64,000 nt of DNA from Amaurobius ferox (taxonomy: Eukaryota; Arthropoda; Arachnida; Araneae; Amaurobiidae), in the NCBI GenBank assembly GCA_951213105.1, contig OX578138.1, positions 98,042,614 to 98,106,613 on the forward strand, written 5' to 3'. The notes below the pieces were generated by a model that was not told the DNA's origin, searched no databases, and was given only the letters and a program-made list of their open reading frames with translations. Shown here in pieces: positions 21,018 through 35,809 of the stretch (the first letter of the stretch is position 1; the number at the start of each line of letters is the position of its first letter). The position numbers and the translations under genes were made by a program.

Positions 21018-23553
21018 ACTCAATAATTAATTGCTCCTTGCTAAGAGTGTGGTCAACATACGTCATTGAATACAATTTAATATTGATGATACAGAAAGCA
21101 AACAAAAATTATGAGAAGTTGAATAGTTTTTGAGTATTACAATGTAAAAGTTTAGGAGTTTTAAGGACTTTTAAAGACCATAAGTACACAGATACAATGT
21201 TTTCATCAAGTCAAAAGTTTCTAAATTATCTCATTTCTTCAGTATTAATCCATACAGTTTATACTGTTTTTACTGTCTATCTGGCTGAGCAGTCTATCTA
21301 CTGACAGGTGCCAGCATAAGCAAAGAGTTTTCAAAATTTATGTTGGGGCACAATAATGAAGATTCAACTAAGTTATACTTTTAGGCTTGGGTCTTACCAA
21401 TTTTCCAGTGAGATTTCCAGTTTTGTACATTTTGAGCCCATAGAACATATGATTAATAACACAAAAAGCAACTTATTTTCCAACAAATGTTCCTAAGGTC
21501 AAATATTTTATGAATTTATTTCCATAGCTCTTTGGTTCTTTGGTCCCAAACAATTGGTGCTAATTGTTGCCAAACCTCCAGTGCTCACAGAGACTATTCC
21601 CTTCCCCCCTTGGATGTTTGCCACCCGACTTTTATAAAATGTCAATGGTTTAAAATAAGCGTCACAGCTTAAAATGAAGATGCATACCACCTAAATATAA
21701 CACTAGTATATAGAAGATCAAATCACTTATCATTGAAGAAAGCTATTAGAAATGCCAATCACATGACTGTAAATATATCTTTACCTTTTTGAAGCAAGTA
21801 GTCAATGTATAAAAAAAAGGCTGTTAATTTTCAGGTGTTTTTGTGATTAACCTAAATATGTTTTCTAGAATAACAAGCTAGGTTTGCACATGAAATTATT
21901 TAAAATGGTAAGAAATATGCAAACAAAATTGAATTGAAATGCAACCTTTGTTTATAGGAATTATTATGTGGATATATAATTATTTATTCAAAATTGCATT
22001 TTCTGCAAGTTTAAAAAATCTCGACATTTAACGAAAGGGGTATTGTTTCTTCTAAGCAATTTCACAGAGGCTGATTTCTCATTGCTTATTAGGTACCTAA
22101 TTTGAATCTTAGATACAGGCCCTGAGTTTGCATGGATGTGTGTACATAGTAGTTCATAATACACTTTAAACAATGCATCCTAAAGATATAAGATCCACTG
22201 CCTTTGGTGCAATAAACAATGTATCTCATGACATAATGGTTTGTATATCTTGTCTGCTAGTGCATGGGCCAATGCAATTGTATGAATAGTTCCCACACAT
22301 AAAATAAACAGGAATAAAACAGAAAACTACATCTTTATATTTATTGGATTTTCAACAGTGTCATGAAGAGAGAGAAACATTATTGAGTAAAATCTAGATT
22401 CCAACATGAAATCTCAAAGAGAAAACAACACTATGCATAAAACATCTCTTTTGAAGGGTACATATCACAAGTACAAACGGATGAAATATGTTGTGCTAAG
22501 TTATATATTTAATGAATTCATATGAATTTCGTTGCATACATAATTTTACCAGTGCAAAAATAATTTTTAAACAAATATGACTAAATATGTTCACTACATT
22601 TCCAGCTACTTCTAAATATATTAACATGATTTGTTTTAAAGACAATTTACAAAAATTCATAATTTGAAAAAGAACCAATAAAATAAATAAAAATATATAT
22701 ATTAGTAATTTTTGACAAAAAAGAAACCTGAAAACAGTCATGCCTACTGACAACCATTAACATATCCATCAATAACAAAATAAGAACAAACTCTTAAAAT
22801 CCTATATTTACAAGAATGTACAAAAAATAAATATGAATTCACAGAACTGGAAATACATCTACTCCATATATCTATTTCAGTTATTTTATAACATAAGATA
22901 ATAAGTCAAAAAAATTTTATGTACAATAATTTTCTGAAGAAAAGCCACTGTGTTAAGATATATTACAGTATGTTTTCATCAGTATTACTGTGCCCAAATC
23001 TATGCTACCTAGATCAAACATTACTGCTATAAACAGGATTCACACTTTTTACAATAGCAAACAGTGTTTACCAATGAAAGTAATTTAGAATGAAATGTCA
23101 TTTCCAATGAAATATAATTTAGAATGAAATGCCCTTTCCAACGAAACGTAATTTAGGCCCTTAAAAGGCTCAAATTACATTTTTTACAGGAAATTCACCA
23201 TTTTTATCCATTACCACTGCACACACCCTTCAAGTATAAAGCCTAGTTTAAAAACTCAGGAGAGCACCCACAAATGATATTAATTAAAGCTTCACGGTTG
23301 ATTTTAAAGAGGAAAATATTTTCTGAAGACAAATAAGATTCCTTTACTTTTCTATCAATTTTTTTAAAAAACATCTAGTTATTTGAAAAAAATTAAAGAG
23401 TTTGGACTCTATGCGATCATTAAGTAACACTTAAATTTAATTGATAGAATTAAAAAGTTTTTAAGGATTGTTGAAATCTGGCAAAAATTTTCGAGAAGCA
23501 CCAGATATTAATTATTCTCTGTTTCATAAGCCTTACTGAATGGGAATTCAATT

Positions 23554-23559
<6 letters not shown>

Positions 23560-23602
<43 letters not shown>
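23560..23602. repeat. (TA)n microsatellite
   Basis: About 21 uninterrupted TA units. Confidence 0.95.
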
Positions 23603-23605
<3 letters not shown>

Positions 23606-26600
23606 CAGAATACAGAAATAACAGCTCATATTGTTTAGTTTAGCTGTGATTTTTCTGTTTCAATATACTTTTGTTTTGTTGAACTTACTAGTTATACATG
23701 CTTAGTATATTATATTTAAACCCTTCGTTCATTTTTTTAAACTTTTAGCACATTTTCTTCACTATTTTAATCACCGCAGAGGCTTTTCATCAAAAAATTA
23801 TGGTACTATATATATATTTCATGGCAAGAACAAATAGTATGTTTTAAAATAAAAATCCGTAGATGTGTATGCTTGTTAATAAATTGGCAAATGGAAATAC
23901 AAACAATGGCAAGAAAATCATTGTAAGCCTTATTGAGCTGCAAACTACATTGTCTCACATATTCAGTTGCTATAAAAAAAAGGAATGAAATTGATGTTCA
24001 AGTTTAAATAAAAGTACATAACTTCCAAGACCTGCAATGTTATTTGTCAAAAAAAATGAAGCAATGTCCAAATAAAAATGACTATGTGGCATAAAGAAAA
24101 TTCAGACAGTCTTCTATTTATGAACTTTCAACTCACAAACTTTCAGATACAGATTTCTTTTTCAAAGTGTCTGTTAGTGTGAGTTTGAGCTAGCAGCAGC
24201 AAGTATTCACCATGTGTGTTGTAGGTACTAGAACAACTACAATGATTAATTAGATGCATTACGTCAAAGTCAGAATATTAGTGTTTGTACTCAATTTTTA
24301 TTTGAACACAATGCAAATGTATGTCATGTAAAAAAAAAAAAGGTTGTTGAAGGCACTGTAACCAATTGTCATACGACAGAAAAAAAAAATAGCAATTACA
24401 GAAAAAAAAAATCAGTGAAAAAATAGTAGAAACTGTGTATGGAAAAAATCGATAAACAGTAACAATATAAAACAAGTTAAATGAAATGTGATTTCTATTT
24501 TCCCCTTTAAATTTTCAGCAATTCAAGCACAGTTTTTGCATTTGTATATTTCTATAATAATCATTTCATACTTGTTTTGAGTTCAAAAATGTAATAATTT
24601 CGATTTATAAATAGCATATTTGAGCCAAACCTGTTCATAAGTAGAGGACAGTCTATAAAAATTAAAGCATGATTTTACAATACTGATTTGACTGAGAACT
24701 AGATCAGTGATGATTAACATAATTGTTCACAAAGTATCCAAGTGACAATAAATCATTCAAAATTCTGAAAAACTCAAAATCAAAAATTTTATAAAACATT
24801 CTGAGCAAAGAACCATTGAAAAGCAATGCGTGTGTGTGCGTTGAAAGTTAAGTATTTCATTTTAAAACATTTGCAAAATTTTAAAATTGTAAATAAATTT
24901 AGTACTTTTATTCTATTTTTTTTTTCATTTTAATTTGAATGTAGAATGTGAAAGAAAAAAAAAGAAAATATATATATTCTATAGTTGCACACAAACATTA
25001 ACTCCAATACTTTTAATTAATTTCAATATAATTATGCAGAATTTTAAAACAAATACATAAACCAGTCTTGAAAACCTTATTAGAGAAAAATTGTAAAATG
25101 TTTAGGTTACCTTAACAATATCACATTTATGGGAAGTTTTCGTTAAAGACATAACCCTCAAAAACTGGTTGAATGATGAACAGAAAATTCAAAAAAAAAA
25201 TGTGCACGATTGTAAATAAACAAATAACATATGTGTAAAGATAGATAATAATATGTATTACATAATACTTTCCTCTTCAAACATATACATGCTAAAATAT
25301 AACTAAAACTTTAAAAAAATAAAATAATGTTTTAATACTAAAATAGATTTTATACATTAAGACAACTTCCTGAAAAAATTCCTTGAAAAAAAAATGTAAT
25401 TAAAATAATATAAATTTCATATTCTCTGTCTTATAGGGAGAGAAATTCTCAAATTATTTATAAAATATGAAATGGTAGTAATAAATAAGCAACTAGATTA
25501 CTTCACAGCAAAAATTTCAAAAATACAAATTTTAAATGCAAAAAGTGGAAAAAATAGATGAAACTTTTACAACTACATTAAACAATTTTGGACCCTTTTC
25601 TAAAATGATGTTTAACAGAAGCATTTCTGAGTTATGTAAAGCTATGTCATATGTTAAAATCATTATTTTACAATCTGTACACACAAGAAAGTCGTACTCA
25701 TCTTTTAGTAAATTTTCAAGTGCAGATGATTCAGTAACTGTTACTGCTTTGATAAATAAGAATGAAAACTCTGTAAATAAAAATTAGAATAAAGGCACAT
25801 TGTCTACAATTTACCATAATTTCCAGAAGACGCATTTTATTTATGGAATTGAGATATATAAGATAAAATCCCCCCCCCCCCCCCCCCCCCCCCGAATTGT
25901 GGACAAATATAAATCTGGGAGCATCTGTGAAATTTCATACCCATGGCAAAATAGCATATGGTTAACACCAAAAGACAGCAAATTAAAATGACTTTTCTAG
26001 ATTTTCCAGATAATTTTCTAGGTCACAAAACAGATCAATGCAATGCAACCCAATGCCTAAATACAATAGCATTTTGATATATTATTCTTATGTGAGGATA
26101 AGAACAACGTGTGATATATAATGACAGTACAATACATTCGAACTTCATAAAATGAGTAATGCTAGTTAAAATGTTAATGTGACTAAAAAGAGGTTTTGAG
26201 CTTTAAAAAAATATTTCTAAATGATTCTTTTAAATATTTTCCTTACCCTCTAGCCCACTTTTTAAATTCTCTGGTAATCTCACAAAAGTGGTCACTAGCC
26301 CATACTTTTGACATTAGCTGGAAACAATACCAGTTTACCATAAAAAATTAAACAAACCTAAGTAGCCAGGGTGACTGTTCCAATCAACTTCACACAATTC
26401 TATCAGCAAAAGTGTTGCATATATGATAGGATTTCTTACCTTTTAGATCACCGTCACTAAATCTGAGCGTAAATCAGTACTTCTGTGCATCCAACTTTAT
26501 TTTGCTTAGTAAATGTGTTCATTATTAGGCATATGATTTTTACTTAAAATGGCAAATAATACACCAATTAACATTTTCACTCATACTGTGAACAAGAAGT

Positions 26601-28164
26601 TCAGCACAACTGATAGTACTTATGTAACAATAATATGTGGAACTGGTAGCATGTCAATTTGAATTTTTCTTCCCTGAGAATGCCTGTCTTCTGGAAATTA
26701 TAATAGCTAATTTTTTTAGATAATGTTAAAGTAGATCATAGGGCTGTCACTGTGCACATATAAAGGAATATTAAAATTGTACTTCAAAAGGTTTTCAAAC
26801 TAACAGTTTTCTACTGTTACTATCATTAGTTTGACAGCCATATAAAAATGCAATCAAACCAATGTAACACAACAGAAAAAAGAACAAACACAAATTAGCC
26901 TTAACTTTGAAAGTCGTAATACTGACCCATTTCTTTTTTTATTATTATTATTACAAAATAATGGATATATTAAAGAATTTGAGAGCATAAATAACTTTTA
27001 CATACTTTTAATCTATGTGGCTGAAGTTGGAACGTAAAAGTAAAACTATAATTATTGAACGTGGATAACATAAACAAATAGAATGAAACAAATATTAATA
27101 GATAGAAGAGGAGATAATAAAAAAAAAGTTAAGTATTAGAATTATTGTGGCCACAGAATACTAATATATATGACAAATTGATCTGATTTTATATTTTCCT
27201 AGACAATTGGGTTCCTTTCAGCTAGACATGAGACTCCAGGATTCTCACTCGCATTATTATGTAATAAAATTTATATTTATATGTGGCTTACTTTTGCATA
27301 CAGTTCTCAGCAACAAAATGGATTACAAAGCCATTGAAAACACACAAATATTAAATATAAAATAAATTGCTCTGATACAACCTGAATCTTCTCTGAACAT
27401 CCCAAGCCCCTTGAAAATAAAAGAGTTCTTAAGCAGTCAATTAAAAAATGCAAATACTTTTAAAACCCCTTAAAATCAATTTATAAAATTAAAGAATTTT
27501 AAAAAAACAGTGGGAACACTGAACCTCTGAGGTTAAAAAAAAAAAAAAAAAAATTGGTAATCAAAGTTTATGCATAAAGTAAATTCTAGGCTTCATTTAT
27601 CATTAATCCATCTTACATCTTAAAAGATAACTTTTCTAATCTGTGCCAAAATAAATTGAATATTTTCTTTTTCACTAGCCAATCCAATAAATCATTACAA
27701 CAGCATGTTTCTTCGCTTTCACTCTTTTTGTTCAGAGTTTAGCATAGAGTTGCAGCATCCCACAGGTGTCGCTCGAACACAAAAGGGTTACTGAACATTT
27801 TCATTTCTACTTAATTATATCAGTTATAGAGCTTGTAATCATCAAAATGGGAAAACATTGAACTATAAGACATATTACAATTCTTATTACTTTAGAGGTG
27901 CTAATAAAACAAAAATTTTAGATTTACTTTTAAGTAACACCAAATAAGCATTTACTTATAATTTTGAAATACTTAAAGTTCTGATATGCATTTAGATACA
28001 TAATGAATACTGAAAAACAGGCTTTTTTGTTTGTTCTTTTTTCACTTAGTAATTCAAAATGAAATCAGTAATATAAATGTTATTCTAACTGAACAATGAA
28101 TGAGATGAAGGCACATTAAATTTAATTCCCATGATAAAATACCACTCTAATGAAATACTATTTA

Positions 28165-29246
28165 TAAAATGAAATTTTTCTAATGTATATGAAAATTTTA
28201 AACAAATCCCCCCTGAAACATAAATTACCAAAATATAACCAAATCCAATATTAAGACTATTACAAACAAGACGAGAACATTAGAGATACAAGAACTGTGA
28301 GTAATACATTTAATTTCATGCAATCGTCATTTTGTTTTGTGTAATGTAAAATAGTAAAAGTACATAAACAAAGAACATTAAATGTCCATGTCAAATATAT
28401 GAGAAACAACAATTTACAAAGAATCAATCTTGAAAACTATCATCACTAAAATCTACATATCACAAATTAAAGACTAAAATTAAATTATTTAATATATATA
28501 TATATTGAATTTCAATTTTAATATAGTTTGTATGTTTCTAATATTTATGAAAGTTTTAAACAAATACCCTCTGAAGCACAAATTACCAAAATATAACCAA
28601 ATCCAATATTAAGACTATTGCAAACAAGACGAAAACATTAGACACAAGAACTATGAATAATACATTTAATTTCATGCAATCGTCATTTAGTTTTGTGTAA
28701 TGTAAAATAGTAAGTACATAAACAAAGAACATTAAATATCCATGTCAAATATCTGAGAAACAACCATTTACAAAGAATCGATCTTGATTCTTCTGTTAAA
28801 CTCACTAAAAACTGCATATCACAAATTAGACTAAAATTAAATTATTTTAATTTATATATATATATATATATATATTATATTTCAATTTTATTATAGTTTG
28901 TATGTTTATAATGTTTATAAAAGTTTTAAACAAATACCTTCTGAAACACAAATTACCAAAATATAACCAAATCCAATATTAAAAAACTATTAGAAACAAG
29001 ACGAAAACAGAGACACAAAAACTATGAATAATACCTTTAATTTTATGCAATCTCCATTTTGTTTTGTGCAATATAAAATAGTATATATAACAAATTAAAA
29101 AATAGTAAAAGTATATAAACAAAGAACATTAAATGTCCATGTCCAATATCTAAGAAATAACTATTTATGAAGAATCGATCTTGATTCTTCTGTTAAACTC
29201 ACTAAAAACTGCATATCACAAATTAAAGACTAAAATTAAATTACCT

Positions 29247-29282
<36 letters not shown>

Positions 29283-29300
29283 TTTCAATTTTAATATAAT
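28165..29300. repeat. Three tandem ~360-bp units, each ending in (TA)n
   Basis: The words aaattaccaaaatataacca, tttaatttcatgcaatc and gaacattaaat recur at about 28222, 28580 and 28950, giving spacings near 358 and 370 bp. Each unit closes with (TA)n followed by ttcaattttaatata. It lies just downstream of the phospholipase stop codon, so it may be part of the 3' UTR. Confidence 0.75.
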
Positions 29301-29480
29301 TTGATATATCTACTTATGAGTATTTTTTTTTTATTTCAAAATGGTTGGTAATTTAATATTTAAAAATATATGCAAGAAATTTTAAATTTAAATATTAAAA
29401 CTTTTCAAACATTACAACAAAAGTATTAAAATTACACACAGTATTTCTAGTTATTGTGACAGCCCTAACTTTGAACAAGA

Positions 29481-29697
29481 TTATAATTGCACAACTTTTT
29501 GTATGTAGTCTAGAACGTTAATATTTGCCAAAATTCCCATATGATCTACATTGTACATTGGTACATGGTAAATCTTTTGACTCTGCTTGTTCTGCCACTT
29601 CAAACATGCTTCCAGGCTGCGAACATTCACTGTGCCATCACCATTGCCATAAATCAGATCTGGAGTATCGGGAAATTTATTTTCTTTGAAAGATAAT
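29481..29697 (-). CDS. PLA2G15: Lysosomal phospholipase A2 / LCAT-family enzyme, last exon
   Basis: Terminal exon: acceptor ttttttttcag, enters in phase 2 (completing the Gly left at 35810), 71 codons and a TAA stop at 29481-29483. It carries two of the three catalytic residues of the family: Asp in YGNGDGTVNVRSLEAC and His in NVDHMGILANINVLDYI. LCAT/PLA2G15 enzymes are secreted or lysosomal serine hydrolases that act on phospholipid acyl chains. The Ser nucleophile is on the exon at 41958-42185. LCAT itself and plant PSAT/PDAT relatives share these motifs, so PLA2G15 is the closest call and not a certainty. Confidence 0.9.
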
Positions 29698-32600
29698 CTG
29701 AAAAAAAAAAAGATAATTTTTTAACAAGATTGTATGACTTTACATATAAGTATGTAACTGCAAAAAAAAACTACACAGAAATGATTTTATTGACATTTAA
29801 ATAAGCTAATAATATCATAGCAATATTTGCCAGTTCAGTGATCCTTTTATAAAATCTTTCATAAATTTATAATGTTATCCATCGACAGTTTAAAACAGAT
29901 TTCAAATAAGTGGTGCTGTTACTGATACATTTAATAACATTGTAGATTTAACACTGTTGTGTGTGATACATTCCTCTATTAATTGCATTTGATATTGCTT
30001 AAATAAGTTTTAAGTATGCAAACAAGTTTACTCTAATTTTCTCTATTTCTAACTTACTTTTATGAACTATTCAGATCAAAAGGGGAACATTGAATAATAG
30101 CTGGAGTTCTAATCGTACGGCCAAAAACAATCACCTTGCATTTATAATAAATTGCCCAATGAGATCTACATGGCTGGCCATAATCCATTTATCCCACAAT
30201 TAAGACAAGACTAAATATGGTGCTATTTTGTGCACTAATTAGTTGTATTGAAAACCCTTAGAAACAAAATTTTGCGATAGAAAGTTTTTAGCAGTTGGCT
30301 AGAGAAATTTGGATTCTTTAATGCTAAATGATCCCAAGAAGTTTTTTTCAACTATATCTCAATGAAAACTTTATTAATTTTACATTTTTGCTTTAATATG
30401 TATGATTTGATGAAAAAAATAAATAAATAAGTGTTCACACATGACTAGCTTTACAGATTAGCAAGTTTCAATATTATTGAAAAACAATGAACAAATTTCA
30501 ATGAAAACAATAAGTACTCAAATTATAGCTTTCTCATCCATAAGTAGAGCTATAAATATTAGTTTGGGGGTGTTGAAGGCCATGTTTTTTTTTTTTTGGG
30601 GGGGGGGGGGGATTAAATTTTTACTAGCACCTATTGTTTCAGTTGCAATATAGAATAACAGCATATACATGAGAAAAATCACGTGGAGTGCTTATGTAAC
30701 TTTTGAGAGTTCTCTAAACTCTGCCATAGCTCTGCCTATGTACTTATCTCGCAGAAAATCAATCATACTTTTCATGTTACTGATTAGAATAAACACACCA
30801 AATTCCAAATAAATTGATTATTTCCAGAGATATCCATCTACCTGCGATAAAGTAAAATTTCCAATATCTCCAAAACAACTCGTGATAAATACTAAACAAT
30901 AGTATACATTTATTTTTGGTTAAAAGCAGTTGCAAAACATTTATTCATTTGATTATAGAAAATATATTTAAATATTTTATCATTTTTTTTCAATTTTTGA
31001 TTATAAACGTGCCATATTGAGTATAGCAATATTTAACGTTTTGTAAATTATTTGATAGACTGTCATTCATTTCAAAATAAAAATTACAAATAAATTGGCA
31101 TTTAAAAAGTTTTAACAAAATTAATTTTCATAATGTTTTTCTAATTTTCAAAAAAGCTAAGCAATGAGGACCTTTCCTTTTTTGAATTCCCAAAAAGTCA
31201 ATAGGCCTATGACATTTATTTATTGAAATAATTCACTAAATTGCATACAATCTATTCAATTCGTAAAGGAGATATAATGTTCAATAATAGAGAAAATTTA
31301 AATTAAATTTCCAATATCTCAAGAACAGCTCATGATAACTTTTAAATAATGATGTATATTTATTTCTAACTTCAAGTACTTACAAGGCATGGTAAATGTA
31401 TTTATTTTTCTTATGATTTTAACAATTTTAGATCAAATATATGCAAGACCTTGAATATGGATCTTGTTAGCATCCTATAAATCATGTGATGCCCTATAAA
31501 TAAAAAGGTAGACATAAACAAGGTTCTCCTATAACCAGAGCCACCGACAAAGATGAGCAAAAGGATGCATTGCATGGGGGGGGGGGGGGGGGGGGGGTAG
31601 TAAAGTGGTCTGTGCATTTGCTGCATAGGAGCCCAAAAATTTTATCGATAGCATTGCTCACAGCTTTTCACAAATAAAAAATAAAGCATTTTTTAAAGAC
31701 TTTCAAAGACCTAAAACTTATTTTTCAAGAACCATATATTTTATTTGTTTCTGTTAAAATTTTCAAAACAAAAAAATTAACCGTTTTTAACTATTAAGCA
31801 TGCAATTAATTTTTACTCTCTCATACTATGTAATATAGTATAGAGACAGTATTGTTTTCCCGAAAATTTTGGCATTCAAGATTTTGATACCAATATATAT
31901 TTTAATACTTCCTGACCACAATTTGAATGTTTGGAGTGATGTCTGTCTGCCTGTGGTTGATTTCTTGTGTACATGATAGCAGCCACAAATATTAATGGAT
32001 TTTTACGAAACTTTATATTCAGCTTTATTATCAAAAAATCTATAACTAGATAGAATATTTTTAAATTCGAGGGAAAATTTTAAAACTTTATATTTTTTTA
32101 ACATGGCAGCATAGGACAAAATTTGTCATAATTATTCATAAAAGGGTTTATTTATGGCTCAATGCTCACAAGACTTAATAGTTTCAATCATTGTCATGAA
32201 AAGTAACCACGATACAATTTTTTTTTGTTCGTGACATCTTAGTTCCCCTCAGGAGAAAGTTACACCCAGAAGGGGGGGGGGGGTGGATTAACAAGTATGG
32301 TATCAATTGAAAGATGTTTTCAAGCCCATTGAAGGGTAACATGCTAAAATTAGTACCATTTAAACCGATGATACAGATTTTTAAAAAAATTTCTTGTAAA
32401 ATTTGAAAAAATAATATTAATAATAACAATAAGCTATTAAAATGGACTCTAGTATGAGAAAGTTGAGTTGAACCACACTCCAGTTAATTTTAAAAGAAAT
32501 AACAAATTATTTAAATTTAAAAAAAATTACAATTGTAACAAAACTACTGGGATGATTGAAGCTTGAAGTAAAGCTGTCAGGCAAAACTAAAAGTTTAAAA

Positions 32601-32999
32601 AAGAAATCCAAAAGTAAAAATCAAGAACTTTCAAGTACTTATTGTAAATATCAAGCACTATCAAGGGCCCTTGAAAACCCTTAAAAGTACTTTTCAAGGA
32701 CTTACTTCAAAGACTGTGATAAAATAATTATTGTTGCAACAATGTCATTTTATCACAACGGTTTAACATTTTTTTTTTATTTCGGAGGGGGGGGGGGGGG
32801 GGGGAATTCATTTTAAATTCAGCTAGACATTTCTGAAATAGGGTTTGATTTTAAAAGAAAAAAAGGTGAAGTAACAATTGCTACACAAAATCTATTTTTA
32901 TAGCAGTTTAAAGTGTTTCATTGGAAATTGAAAATTGTTACTAATTTTAAAAAATAATCAAGAAAAGAAATTTCACAAAAAAAGGATTTCAATCACAAT
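29698..32999. other. Intron of the phospholipase gene
   Basis: AT-rich DNA with G runs at 30598-30612, 31577-31598, 32272-32283 and 32787-32804. Pieces near 30860 and 31310 share aatttccaatatctc and caactcgtgataa / cagctcatgataac, suggesting an old local duplication. Short frames over the G tracts are spurious proline repeats. No exon is seen. Confidence 0.5.
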
Positions 33000-33539
33000 A
33001 AAAGAAAATCTGATGTCAGCAGCACATGACTTTCTCTTGAGACTCAAATTCATTTTCTCTTTATTTCATTGATATTTCATTAAATTGAGTTTAAATGACT
33101 AAATAACAAGCATACTTTTTTTTAATTACACTGAATTTACACTTTTAATTCAATTTTCATTTTCATTTGGTAACTGGACGTATTTTCATAACAGATGTAG
33201 CAAATATGTGAAAAAAATTAAATATCTTGAGCAGAAATTAAATATCTACAGCTAGCCCTAGAGTAATGGAGTTTGCTTTCATCATCAAAAATTAGATATA
33301 AAACAAGCATTTAATTGATATATCTAAGAATACTTAGTCTTTTATTTTAGATTTTGATGATTTTTATGGGTCATTTTGCAAAAAAGGCAGGTTCTTTTAT
33401 CCCAAATCGTACCAAAATTTTATATGCACCAGGGCAACCCACAAGTAACTTACCTATAAAATTGCATGAAATTCGATAAATTAAGTTTTTGAGTTAGAGT
33501 GGATACATCCATTGCACAGACAGACACACATGTCACTCT

Positions 33540-33602
33540 CCGGCCATCTAAATTGCTGCTCATGTCCCAGGACGAGTCGAACGGTCTGGGCTTTCAACAC
33601 AA
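33540..33602 (+). mobile_element. SINE 3' end only, inside family C
   Basis: A 63-bp insert (ccggccatctaaattgctgc .. ctgggctttcaac) flanked by GTCACTCT at 33532-33539 and 33603-33610. A second copy lies at 34020-34082, in the same place of the next unit. Confidence 0.75.
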
Positions 33603-34019
33603 GTCACTCTAAAAATAGTTTTTTCATATTCTAAAGGTCTCAAAACATATAGATCAGTAGAAAAATCAGTTTGCGGTTTTCGAAATAGACTTGTGGTTTT
33701 TGTGAAATTTGGTCTATAAATTTTTTAGCTAGAGTGGATACAGACATTTTTTGCAGGTTTCATCATCAAAAATTAGATATAAAACAAGCATTTAATTGAT
33801 ATATCTGAGCATACTTCATCTTTTATTTTAGATTTTGATGATTTTTGTGGGCCATTTTGCAAAAGAGGCAGGTTCTTTTATCCCAAATCATACCAAAATC
33901 TAACATGCACCAGGGTAACCCACAAGTAACTTACCTATAAAATTGCATGAAATTCGATAAATTAATTTTTGAGTTAGAGTGGATACATCCATTGCACAGG
34001 CAGACACACATGTGACTCT

Positions 34020-34082
34020 CCGGCCGTCCAAATTGCTGCTCATGTCCCAGGATGAGTCGAACGGTTTGGGCTTTCAACACGC
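34020..34082 (+). mobile_element. SINE 3' end only, second copy made by array duplication
   Basis: Sits at the equivalent position of the next family C unit with the same flanks (tgtgactct and gcgtcactc). It was most likely carried along when the unit duplicated, not inserted anew. Confidence 0.7.
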
Positions 34083-35809
34083 GTCACTCAAAAATAGTTT
34101 CTTTATATTCTAAAGGTCTCAAAACATGTAGATCCGTCGAAAAATCAGCTTGCGGTTTTCGAAATAGACTTGTGGTTTTTGTGAAATTTGGTCAATAAAT
34201 TTTTTAGCTAGAGTGGATACAAACATTTTTTGCAGGCCATTTCGCAAAGGCAGGTTCTTTTACCCTGAATCATACCAAAAACTAATTAGCACCAGGGTCA
34301 CACACAAGTGACTTACCTACCAAATTTTATGAAATTTAGTCCAATAGATTTTGAGTTAGTAGGTATATTCATTGCACAGACAGACAGACAGACACACACA
34401 CACACACGTCATGCTAAAAATAGTTTCGTATTTTAGAGGTTACAAAATGTGCAAATCTGTTGAAAACTTGAATTGTGATTTTCGGTATAATTCCAATACT
34501 TTCCCTATACATTACCATGTGTTACTGAGAAAGTAAAAATCTGATATGGGCAACACATGACTTTCCCAGCAGATTAAAATTATTATTTTTTATTTCATTA
34601 TGCATTAAACTGAGTTTAATTGCAGAAAATAACATGGATACTTCTCCGACATTATATCCAATTTACCATTTTAATGCATCTAGGTTTCACTTGGTAACTT
34701 AATTCACTTTAAATTCTTCAGCTCCTCAAAATTCCAGAAAACTAAAATGTAATCATCAAGAATTACATATAAAACAAGCATATAATTCATATTTGTGCAT
34801 ACATAGTCTTTTATTTTTAAATTTAATGAATTTTGCAGGCCATTTTACAAAAAAAGAGGCAGGTTCTTTTTTTCCGAATCGTACCAAAATCTAATTAGCA
34901 CCAGGTTAACTTACAAGTGATTAATCTATCAAATTTTGTGAAATTTGGTCAATTAGTATTTCAGCTAGAGTGGATACAGGCAATTTTTGTGGGCAATTCC
35001 GCAAAAATTTATCCCAAATCGTACCAAAATCTAATCAGCACCAGGATCACCCTCAAAGGACTTACCTACCAAATTATATGAAATTCGGTCAATTAGTTTT
35101 TCAGTTCTAGTGGATACAAAATCTGCGCAGACAAACAGACAATCACATACACACACAGAGGCAACACTAAAAATAGTTTTTTTTTTGTGTTCTTGAGGTT
35201 CCAAAATATGTAGATCCGTCAAAAACCAGAATTACGATTTTCGGCACGATTCCAATACTTCCCCTATACATTACCATGTACTGCAGGGAAAGTAAAAAAG
35301 ATGTTCAATGTGCCTCTTTTTATATTTTTTATGTTATGACATTTATTTATTCTACTTTAACCAGTCAGTGTATACTTTTCAAATCGCACTATGAAATGAA
35401 AAATTGTGTGTATTCATTTCAGAATGTTTTTTCATATTCAAACAGACCTTTAAAAGTTCTTAAAATGAAAATATTAAGCCTTTGCTATAGATATTATTTT
35501 TTATTCACACATATTGGAGCATAGATTATACCAGTGCCATTTCTTTAGAAATAATAACTGCTCTTCTATAGAAAGTAATCTTGCAAAAATCTAAAGTATT
35601 GGATAACCTGTTAAATAATGGATTACAAAAAATTCTATCCCAATTCTAGTTCTTTGTACAATATACCTACACATAAAATTCTATTACGTTACACTGACAA
35701 AAATATTTTCAAAAGTTTTTGAAATGTTATAGAAAGACAAAGTAAAAACATTTAATATAACATAATTTCTAAACACAAAACAAAACTTTAAAATATAATG
35801 TACACTAAC

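Larger units (their letters stand above)
19577..29480. other. Intergenic / 3'-UTR region between two convergent genes
   Basis: About 9.9 kb of AT-rich DNA with no exon I can support on either strand. It contains a truncated SINE (20914-21017), (TA)n at 23560-23602, a C run at 25870-25893, (TA)n runs near 28495, 28857 and 29252, and the triplicated block at 28165-29300. It may hold the 3' UTR and poly(A) signals of the phospholipase gene ending at 29481 (minus), but AATAAA-like words are too common here to choose one. Confidence 0.5.
33000..35292 (+). repeat. Family C repeat array
   Basis: Several imperfect ~470-480-bp units share attagatataaaacaagca, gcaggttcttttatccc, ctaattagcaccaggg and gagttagagtggatac. 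CA/GACA runs lie at 34380-34406, and hairpin ends at 34500-34530 and 35250-35293 (tacttcccctatacattacc .. gggaaagta). New copies begin with TCTGATGTCAGCAGCACATG (about 33008) and TCTGATATGGGCAACACATG (about 34541), nearly the same 5' end as family A. Non-coding. Confidence 0.7.
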
